Source: JACCZR01 sp963830065
GTDB taxonomy: Bacteria; Actinomycetota; Thermoleophilia; Solirubrobacterales; Thermoleophilaceae
Length of the DNA: 8,058 nucleotides
Direction of reading: 5' to 3'
Assembly (NCBI GenBank): GCA_963830065.1
Contig: CAWHLA010000004.1
Span: 1 to 8,058, forward strand
The notes beneath the pieces were generated by a model. The model ran no database searches, was not told the DNA's origin, and worked only from the letters and a program-made list of their open reading frames with translations. Positions within the stretch are counted from its first letter, which is position 1, and the number at the start of each line of letters is the position of its first letter. Positions 1 to 6,395 of the stretch are shown piece by piece. The translations under genes were made by a program, and so were the position numbers.

Positions 1-66
1 AATGCGGCCGCCGCGAACTGACGACGCTCGCCCGACGCTCGGTCGTGCGCCGTCGCCCCGCGGGCT

Positions 67-2037
67 TCAGCGATAGGCGGCGTCCATGGCTGCGCGCAGC
101 TGAGCGCCGTTTAAGGCGCCCGGTGGGACCGGGTTGGCGCGGTAGGACGCACTCCCCGGCGTTACCAGCTTCCATATCCGCCGCCCAGCCAGGTCATAGC
201 TGCCCACAACGCCGTCCCCGCTGGCCTGGCCGCCCCAGCCGACGAGCCAGCTGTTGGAGACCAAGCGGGCGGAGCCGCAACAGAACGCGCCGGTCACGTC
301 GGGGTCGATGAAGGACTGGACATACGTCGCGGTTCCCGCCTGGGGATCGATCCGGTACCGCACGACCCGCGGCCGTCGGGGTACTGCCGTGCCGTTGTCG
401 AAGATGGAGACTGTCCCGTCCGGCTGGAGACGGGCATCATGCTGGCCGGACAGGGGGTCGGAGCCGAGCGGATCGTTTTGTACCGAGAGACTCTGGGGGG
501 TGGTCGTGCCCCCCAGTTTCCACTCCACGTCCCCAGTGGCTCGGTCCACTTTGTAGACGGCATCCAGGTGCCGGAATGACAGCAGCATCTTCGTGTTGTT
601 GTCCGTCGGCTGGATCGAGTTCCAATGCTGGGTGTCGTAGCTCCCGTCGGGCAGGGCGGCTACATTGCGCCAGCGAGGCGGTGTCTCCTCGGGCGAGATG
701 TGGCCCTGTGACCTCCACCAAGTCGAGGCGAGGGCCCCCTGAGGGGTGACCTCCTGCATCTCGAACCCAATCACCGTGCCGCTCGCCGGCCCACCGATGC
801 CGGTGAGATCGACGCCGGTTTCCCGCGTCTGGCCGGCCAGGAGGTAGTTGCCAGAGTTGAGCCGCAGCAACTCATGGATGTCGGTGGGGAGATTGTTCTT
901 GGCGGTCACAGTTCGCAGCAGGCGTCCATCGAGACCGTGCACTTCGTATCGACCGACCTGGTCCGCCGCCAGCTGCACGGGCGCCCAGGCCAATGTGCCG
1001 TCAGCGAGGAGCTCGACGTTGTCCGGAATGCCGGTCGCCTTGTGCCACCACACCGGAACGCCGTTGCGGTCGTGGATGACGGCGTACCTGTTCGTGTACT
1101 GGATCATGAAGAAGTCGGGACCTCCCGACCGCTGGCGGACGAACCGCCAGGACGGGAAGTCGGACGGCAAGCAGCGGACGCTGAAGACTTCGGGCGGTCC
1201 GCCGCTATCGGCTTGAAACGTGACGGTGAAGCGACGGTTGCTGGTCACCGGCACCCTGACGCTTCGGACCCCCATCGCAAAGCCGCCGCCTGCCACGCTG
1301 GCCTTCCAGCCTGGTGGGGCCGCCACTCGCACGGTCACCGGCTGTCCGTTGCAACGAACGACGTTGTCACGGATGCCCCGATCGAATCCCACGGCTAGCC
1401 CTGGGGCCGTCGAGAACGTCGGGAAAGGGGGACCTGTATAGACGTTCCAAACCTGGCTCGCAACGGCCGACCTGTTCCCCGCTGCATCGATCGCGCGAAC
1501 TTCGAAGCGCTGCGTGCCGTCGGGCAGCTTCGACACTGTCAGCGGGGCCTTGCAGGCGCCTGAGGCGGGCCCCTGGGAAGCGAGACGGCATCGGAACCGC
1601 AACGGCGATCGATCAGAGCCGGTGAATCCGAAAGTGGCCGAAGAGCCGGCGTTCGGGGCCGGTCCCGACCGGATCCGAACCCTTGGGGCGAGGGTATCGA
1701 CCGTGAACCGCCGCCGCGCGATGCGGGAGCGGGTCCCATCGGGCGCTCTGGCAAAGATGCTGAAGGCGTAGGTCCGGTTGCGCAGGCGCCGGTACCGGTG
1801 CCTGCTGCGGCACGGGCGGAACCGAGACCTGTGGCCCCTGCGGGAGAGCCGGCACCGGAATCGCGCCCCACGTGTGCGGGACGAAAAGGAAAAGCGCACG
1901 CTCGTCTTGTCGATGTACCGAGGGGGCTTGGCACGGATGCGGAGGGAGGCGCTGGCCATCGCCTGAGCGGGCACGAGCGCCGTGAGCCCCAATAGCGCGA
2001 GCCCCGCGAGGGCGCATGTTGCGATCAGCCGGCACAT
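67..2037 (-). CDS. Exported arylsulfotransferase (ASST)-like protein with two N-terminal Cys-paired beta domains
   Basis: This 656-residue protein probably acts outside the membrane. It begins with a signal peptide (residues 1 to about 28: Met-Cys-Arg, a Leu/Ala core, then AQAMA before the likely cut). Two similar beta domains follow (about 31-114 and 115-199), each with an FRCRL segment and a second Cys 12-14 residues later (C62/C76, C150/C162); the second ends in the AIDAAGNRS type of motif. From about 310 the sequence resembles the ASST beta-propeller: VIHDRNGVPVWWHKA, DIHELLRL, HWNSIQP, SFRHLDAVYKVD, SGQHDARL. H388, H471, R489 and H533 fit the order His, His, Arg, His of the E. coli AssT active site (recalled as His252, His356, Arg374, His436), and the 18-residue step from His to Arg is the same. 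Family members move sulfate between phenolic compounds; the substrate here is unknown. The frame is open back to 2175, but the ATG at 2037 gives the signal peptide at the N-terminus and avoids overlap with the divergent gene. No Shine-Dalgarno site was seen. Confidence 0.85.
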   Translation of the reverse strand: MCRLIATCALAGLALLGLTALVPAQAMASASLRIRAKPPRYIDKTSVRFSFSSRTRGARFRCRLSRRGHRSRFRPCRSRHRYRRLRNRTYAFSIFARAPDGTRSRIARRRFTVDTLAPRVRIRSGPAPNAGSSATFGFTGSDRSPLRFRCRLASQGPASGACKAPLTVSKLPDGTQRFEVRAIDAAGNRSAVASQVWNVYTGPPFPTFSTAPGLAVGFDRGIRDNVVRCNGQPVTVRVAAPPGWKASVAGGGFAMGVRSVRVPVTSNRRFTVTFQADSGGPPEVFSVRCLPSDFPSWRFVRQRSGGPDFFMIQYTNRYAVIHDRNGVPVWWHKATGIPDNVELLADGTLAWAPVQLAADQVGRYEVHGLDGRLLRTVTAKNNLPTDIHELLRLNSGNYLLAGQTRETGVDLTGIGGPASGTVIGFEMQEVTPQGALASTWWRSQGHISPEETPPRWRNVAALPDGSYDTQHWNSIQPTDNNTKMLLSFRHLDAVYKVDRATGDVEWKLGGTTTPQSLSVQNDPLGSDPLSGQHDARLQPDGTVSIFDNGTAVPRRPRVVRYRIDPQAGTATYVQSFIDPDVTGAFCCGSARLVSNSWLVGWGGQASGDGVVGSYDLAGRRIWKLVTPGSASYRANPVPPGALNGAQLRAAMDAAYR

Positions 2038-2128
2038 ATGCGACGTCAAGGCGGCCAAACGTAGCCGAGATCCACTGAGCCCGCCACTTCGTACTGGGGC
2101 CGGAGCCCCCTGCTTGAATCGCTGCCCG
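2038..2128. promoter_or_regulatory. Divergent intergenic region between the ASST-like gene and the membrane GT-C-like gene
   Basis: The 91-bp gap must hold the promoters of both divergent genes if the chosen starts are right. On the minus strand, TACGTT (2063 down to 2058) fits a TANNNT -10 element and would put transcription about 14 nt before the ASST-like start, but no good -35 is seen at 16-18 bp. An inverted repeat GGGGC-CGGA-GCCCC lies at 2096-2109, 19 bp before the plus-strand start; it could be an operator or a chance GC hairpin. No plus-strand -10 or Shine-Dalgarno site is clear. Confidence 0.4.
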
Positions 2129-4399
2129 ATGGTGGCGGCGAGGGTTCCGAGCGCGTCGGTGGGCGCGGCTCTCACTGTGGTCGCAGGGATGGTCGTGCTC
2201 GAGGCCGCCTACGGCGCGCCGGTCGCGGACATCCTCCTCTTCCTCCTGTACCAGGTCGGGTTTCGGATCCTGCCCGGCGTCCTGTTGTTCCGGGTGCTGT
2301 CTTCGCGCCCAGGGAGCGGGTTGCGACAGCTGGCGCTGGGCTGGGCGCTCGGCTGCGGCCTCGAAACCGGTGCGTTCATGCTCGCCGGGGCCCTGGACGT
2401 TCCCGAGGCATTCGCGGTGTATCCGCTCCTCGTCGCCGCTCCTGCCGCCGTGGTCGAGCTGCGTCGGCGCCGGACGGGGGCCCCACCCACAACCCCACCG
2501 CCCGCGAGCGTCGGCACGACCTGGACCGTCGCCGTCGTGTGCCTGTTCGCGATCGGCCTGCTCGCGATCCTCGCCTTTCCGGCCACGCCGTTGCCGGGCA
2601 CCGAGACAGTCAGCCTCGACCGCGACTTCCTGGCCCACACCGGGATCGCCGCGGAGGCCAAGCACCACTGGCCGATCACCGATCCGAACGTCGCCGGGGA
2701 ACCTTTCCCCTACCACTGGTTTGCTCACATACACATAGCCGGCGCCAGCCGGATCACGGGGATCGAGGTCTCCACGGTCTACTTCCGGCTGTTCCCGCTG
2801 CCGGCCGTGGTGCTGGTGGTCTTGCTCTTCGCGACCGCCGGGGCCTCGCTGGCCCGGAGCGTCTTGGTTGGACTGACGGCGGCGGTCCTCGCACTCTTCG
2901 TCGGCGACCTCCAGCTTCAAACCTCGGGCGACCCCTCGGCCACCGCGCCGTTTCTCGGCATCTTCCTGACCCTGCTCCACACCAGCCCGAGCTTCCTGTT
3001 CGGACTGGCGAGCTTCCTCGCGTTGGTCACCGTGATCGGCGAGCGCCTGATCGCCGGCCCGGAGCAGCGGGGCTCTCCCGGCGACTGGGTCCTGATCGTG
3101 CTGCTGACCCTCGCGGCGTCGAACGCCAAGGTCGCGATCCTTCCGGTGGTCGCCGTCGCGCTTGCCCTGTACGGCGGGTGGCAACTCATGCGAACCCGCC
3201 GCTTCCCGACCCCCGCATTCTGGGCGGCCCTGATAGCGGGGACGACGCTCATCGTGACCTACCTCAGCCAATACGCCGCCCAGTCCAGCGGCCTGCGCCT
3301 CGAGCCGTTCGGAACGATCGACCTGATGCTGGCCGTCCAGACGGTGGAGGGCTACGCCAACGACGCCCTCCCCTCTCTCCCGCTGAAGGGACTCCTGTTG
3401 GGCACGCTCGCGGCGGGGTTCGGGCTGATCGGCCTCCTGGGCCCCCAAGTCGGTGGCGCTGCCTGGGCAGCGGTTCGCCGGCCCACCCGATCCGACCCCG
3501 GTCGGCGATGGCTCGCCGCCCTGCTCGCAACCGGAGTGCTCTTTCTGCTGTTGATGGTTTCCCCCGGCGGCGGCAATCAGCTCTATTTCGTCTTTCTCGG
3601 CGTAGCCGCGGGGTGTCTGCTCGCTGCCCAGGGACTGGCTGCGGCGTACCACCAGCGCCCCGAGCGTGTCGAGCGACCATGGGTGCTTTGCGGCATCGTG
3701 GGCTGTTGGGTCGCCTTGCTCGTGATCATCCTGAGGGCTCCCTACCTCGGCTTCGACTTCTTCTCGGGCCCGCAGGCGGAACGGCGCAGCTACTTGGTCA
3801 GGTACGGCGGACTTTTCGTTTCACTGGCCCTGCTGGCGCTCGTCGGTGGCCGCCTGCTGCGTCCGGGCCGATGGTGGGCCCCCGCTCTTGTCATCGGCGC
3901 CCTGATCTCCGTCGGTGCGATGGGAGTAGTGGCCAACCGGATCGTCCCGGCCCTCGAGGGCAAACGGGTGGGCGTCAAGCGCGCACCGGGCGCTCTGACG
4001 CGGGAGGGGTACCGCACGCTCCGCTGGATGGAGGCGAATACCCCCACCGGGGCCGTCTATACCGCCAACCAAGACGATCCATACCGGCTGTCCTACTCAG
4101 CGTTCGCAGAGCGACGCTCCTACTTCGGCGCGTGGAGCGTCTCGCGCCGGACCGTCGCCGACTACGACGCGTTCCTCGCCGGCAAGTCCGACCCCTTCGC
4201 GAAGCGTCGAGCCCTCGTCCGGGCGGCATTCGCGGGTAATCCCACCGCGTTGGCCACCCTCGCCGCGGCCGGGGTCGACTACCTGCTGGTGGACTCCGAC
4301 GGGAACATGCCGGTCAACGTGCCGACCCTCGAGAGGCACGCGCGCAAGGTCTACGAGAGCGGGAACCTTGCGGTCTGGCGACTTGAGCCGTCGGGCTAG
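2129..4399 (+). CDS. Large polytopic membrane protein, candidate GT-C-type glycosyltransferase
   Basis: This 756-residue protein has about fifteen hydrophobic segments between residues 12 and 602, then a soluble C-terminal domain of about 150 residues. It carries features of GT-C enzymes, which transfer sugars from polyprenyl-phosphate donors on the outer face of the membrane. An acidic extracytoplasmic loop follows the fifth or so segment (SLDRDFLAHTG, D164 and D166), and then comes an aromatic/His motif, EPFPYHWFAHIHIAG at 191-205. The C-terminal part (GYRTLRWMEANTPTGAVYTAN at 627-647, GVDYLLVDSDG at 715-725, ending in GNLAVWRL) matches the tail of many GT39/YfhO-like membrane proteins. Donor and acceptor cannot be told, and a transporter-like role is not excluded. 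The ATG at 2129 is the first start that does not run into the ASST-like gene; the frame stays open to a GTG at 1982. No Shine-Dalgarno precedes 2129, and the ATG at 2189 (Met21), just after CGCAGGG, is an alternative. The stop shares CTAG with the convergent glycosyltransferase gene. Confidence 0.8.
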   Translation: MVAARVPSASVGAALTVVAGMVVLEAAYGAPVADILLFLLYQVGFRILPGVLLFRVLSSRPGSGLRQLALGWALGCGLETGAFMLAGALDVPEAFAVYPLLVAAPAAVVELRRRRTGAPPTTPPPASVGTTWTVAVVCLFAIGLLAILAFPATPLPGTETVSLDRDFLAHTGIAAEAKHHWPITDPNVAGEPFPYHWFAHIHIAGASRITGIEVSTVYFRLFPLPAVVLVVLLFATAGASLARSVLVGLTAAVLALFVGDLQLQTSGDPSATAPFLGIFLTLLHTSPSFLFGLASFLALVTVIGERLIAGPEQRGSPGDWVLIVLLTLAASNAKVAILPVVAVALALYGGWQLMRTRRFPTPAFWAALIAGTTLIVTYLSQYAAQSSGLRLEPFGTIDLMLAVQTVEGYANDALPSLPLKGLLLGTLAAGFGLIGLLGPQVGGAAWAAVRRPTRSDPGRRWLAALLATGVLFLLLMVSPGGGNQLYFVFLGVAAGCLLAAQGLAAAYHQRPERVERPWVLCGIVGCWVALLVIILRAPYLGFDFFSGPQAERRSYLVRYGGLFVSLALLALVGGRLLRPGRWWAPALVIGALISVGAMGVVANRIVPALEGKRVGVKRAPGALTREGYRTLRWMEANTPTGAVYTANQDDPYRLSYSAFAERRSYFGAWSVSRRTVADYDAFLAGKSDPFAKRRALVRAAFAGNPTALATLAAAGVDYLLVDSDGNMPVNVPTLERHARKVYESGNLAVWRLEPSG

Positions 4400-6393
4400 C
4401 CTCGAACGCCGGCTGATCGAACGGCTCTCCAAGCAGCCGTCAGCTGGCGGCGTTCGCGATCGGTCGGCCTTCCAGCGAGTGCCTTGATGACGAGCCGATT
4501 TAGGAAGGTGGCCAACTGGGCGGCCCCATCCAAGCGCGCCCGCCGGGGACCGAGGCGGCGGCGGATCACCCGCTGTCGTTGCTCGGCCAGCAGGTCAAAC
4601 GCCTCTCCGCCGAAGGCCTGAACGGTCGAGTGTGCCTCGTGGTGCAGCGTCCGGGCATCGGGCCAAAACCAGGTCTCGACACTCGCAGCGCTCGCCCGCA
4701 GTCCCAGATCCAGGTCCTCGCCGTAGAGAAAGATCGAACTGTCGAAGCCACCCAAGTAGCGGAGTGTGTCCGTGCGAGCCACCAGGCATGCCCCCACGGC
4801 CCATCCGACGCGTCTTGGCCGTCGCGAGAGCTGCGGCGCCAGGGGCTCGGCGAGCCGGCGGGGGAGCAGGGCCGGCGGGACCAGGGCCCTCAGCAGGTCG
4901 GGGCCAGTAGTCGGCGCAGGGTGCACGGAGTCCTGACGTGAGCCGTCCGGTGAGATGAGCAGGGGAGCTAATAGGCGACCATCGTGCTGCGCCCGCCGCG
5001 TGAGCTGCGCCAGAGATTCGTCGACAAGCTCCAGGTCCGGATTGGCGATGATTGTGACGGGCCGATCGACAGCCTCAAGCCCGGCGTTGATGCCGCGGCC
5101 GAAGCCCACGTTCTTGCCCAGCTCGATCACAGACGCGCCCGCGCGGCGCGCGACCTCGACGCTGCGGTCGCTCGAACCCGAATCGACCACGATCAGCTGC
5201 GCGCGTCCCAGGTAGCGCTCGAGCGAGGCGAGCATCACCCGGAGCTCGCTTTCGGAGTCGTGGGTCACCACCACCACAGAAACGGCTTCGCCCGCCGAGC
5301 GCCCGGGCGCTCGTGGCCGCCCCGCCGCCTCCACGGCCTTCCGCAGCCCGGCGTAGGTGCGTTCCACGCCCAGGATGCTCTCGGCCCGCGCCCGCGCGCC
5401 CCGCGCCAGCGCCCGGCGCCGCTCGGAGTCGCCGAGAACGTCCACCAGCGCCCTCGCGGCGGCCGCCGCATCACCGGGCGGATACAGACGACCCGAGCTC
5501 TCGTCCACCATTTCCGCTGGGCCTCCGCCCGCCGCGGCCACGACTGGCGTGCCGCACGCCAACGCCTCGGCAACCACCCGCCCGAAGGGCTCGCGGTCGG
5601 CACAGTGCAGGAGACATCCGGCACGCTGGACCTCGGTCAGCGGATCGTCCACGGCCCCCACCAGGTCGACCCGCCCGACCAGGTCGGGCTGCTCCGCGCG
5701 CTCGCTCAGGCGTCTGGCGAGCGCCGCGCCGTCCGCCCCGAACGCGCTGCCCACGAGCCGCAGCCGTGCGTCCGGGAGGTCCTGCCGGACGCGGGCCAGC
5801 GCCTCCACGGCCAGATCCGGCCGCTTCCAACCGACGATCGCTCCCAGCGTCAGGGCGGTGGGCTCCCTTTCGTCGAGCCCCGGGCGGAACCGGTCCAGGT
5901 CAACGCCGTGGGGCACCACCCGGAGATCGCAAATTCGGCCCCCCGGGTCAAGGTCGGCGGCGATGGCCCCCGAAGCACAGACCACGTGCGAGGCGCGCCG
6001 CGCGGCCAGCCTGACCACGTGGCTCGGCGCGCCCGCGGGCAAAAGGTCGGGGTGAGAGAAGAGCACCCGCGCGCCTGTCCTGGCCAGCGAGACGGCTAGG
6101 AGGGTGCGCATCCCCCACGCCACCACGAGATCGGGGTCGAACGCCCCGATGAGACCACGCAGCTCGGCGGCGTGTGCCGTCAGTCGCCTCAGCGCTGCCA
6201 ACCGCTCGGTCCGCAGCTCCAGCGAGCGCTCGGGCAGCGTGATCACCGGAACGCCGCGCTCTCGCGCGCCCGCCGCCACGGGGCCCTCCGGCACGCAGAC
6301 CACCGGCCGCGGATCGAGTGCGTCCACCAGGTCGAGGAGGTTGCGCCCGCTCCCGCCCGGCTGCCCCGACCAGGTGGCCACCAGGACCCTCAG
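4396..6393 (-). CDS. Two-domain glycosyltransferase: GT4 (GT-B) fused to GT2 rhamnosyltransferase-like domain
   Basis: This 665-residue cytoplasmic protein joins two glycosyltransferases and probably adds two sugars in turn to a growing glycan. The first half (1-355) is GT4: an initial strand RVLVATW with a Gly-rich loop (QPGGSGRN), then VVPHGVDLDRF (159-169), GAIVGWKRPDLAVEALARV (184-202) and the EX7E donor-binding motif with E268 and E276 in REPFGRVVAEALACGTPVV. A linker of about 15 residues leads to GT2 (371-665): VSVVVVTHDS, IVVDSGSSDRS with D404, NVGFGRGINAGL, IIANPDLEL (D453 in the DXD position), and GGFDSSIFLYGEDLDLGLRA (E559, D560), as in WbbL-type rhamnosyltransferases. All key motifs are present in both halves. 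The start is chosen as CTG at 6393, 7 nt after GGAGG and 2 nt after the flippase stop. The next in-frame GTG (6381) would cut the first strand, and the upstream ATG (6693) would add 100 low-complexity residues read inside the flippase gene. Sugar specificity cannot be read. Confidence 0.85.
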   Translation of the reverse strand: MRVLVATWSGQPGGSGRNLLDLVDALDPRPVVCVPEGPVAAGARERGVPVITLPERSLELRTERLAALRRLTAHAAELRGLIGAFDPDLVVAWGMRTLLAVSLARTGARVLFSHPDLLPAGAPSHVVRLAARRASHVVCASGAIAADLDPGGRICDLRVVPHGVDLDRFRPGLDEREPTALTLGAIVGWKRPDLAVEALARVRQDLPDARLRLVGSAFGADGAALARRLSERAEQPDLVGRVDLVGAVDDPLTEVQRAGCLLHCADREPFGRVVAEALACGTPVVAAAGGGPAEMVDESSGRLYPPGDAAAAARALVDVLGDSERRRALARGARARAESILGVERTYAGLRKAVEAAGRPRAPGRSAGEAVSVVVVTHDSESELRVMLASLERYLGRAQLIVVDSGSSDRSVEVARRAGASVIELGKNVGFGRGINAGLEAVDRPVTIIANPDLELVDESLAQLTRRAQHDGRLLAPLLISPDGSRQDSVHPAPTTGPDLLRALVPPALLPRRLAEPLAPQLSRRPRRVGWAVGACLVARTDTLRYLGGFDSSIFLYGEDLDLGLRASAASVETWFWPDARTLHHEAHSTVQAFGGEAFDLLAEQRQRVIRRRLGPRRARLDGAAQLATFLNRLVIKALAGRPTDRERRQLTAAWRAVRSAGVRG

Positions 6394-6395
6394 AG

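Noticed and set aside
21..46. Short inverted arms ACGAC/GTCGT and two copies of CGACGCTCG downstream of the ASST-like gene
   Set aside because: Arms are only 5 bp with no T-run, too weak to call a terminator, and 9-bp repeats are easily found by chance in GC-rich DNA.
2038..2175. Extended N-terminus for the ASST-like protein from 2175
   Set aside because: It would bury the signal peptide behind 46 residues and overlap the start of the divergent gene.
1613..3652. Long open frame on the minus strand (679 codons) antisense to the GT-C-like gene
   Set aside because: Its product is low-complexity, rich in Arg, Gln, Glu and Gly with no domain or membrane segment, and it crosses both the ASST-like gene and the GT-C-like gene. 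It is the usual antisense shadow of high-GC coding DNA.
2539..4239. Long plus-strand frame (566 codons) inside the GT-C-like gene
   Set aside because: Product is Arg/Pro/Gly-rich without any recognisable motif; the other frame gives a coherent polytopic membrane protein with a GT-C-like tail.
4400..4500. Possible terminator after the GT-C-like gene
   Set aside because: This stretch is coding for the opposing glycosyltransferase and shows no stem with a T-run.
4984..6099. Plus-strand frame of 371 codons opposite the two-domain glycosyltransferase
   Set aside because: No domain, and the opposite strand carries full GT4 and GT2 motif sets across the same bases.
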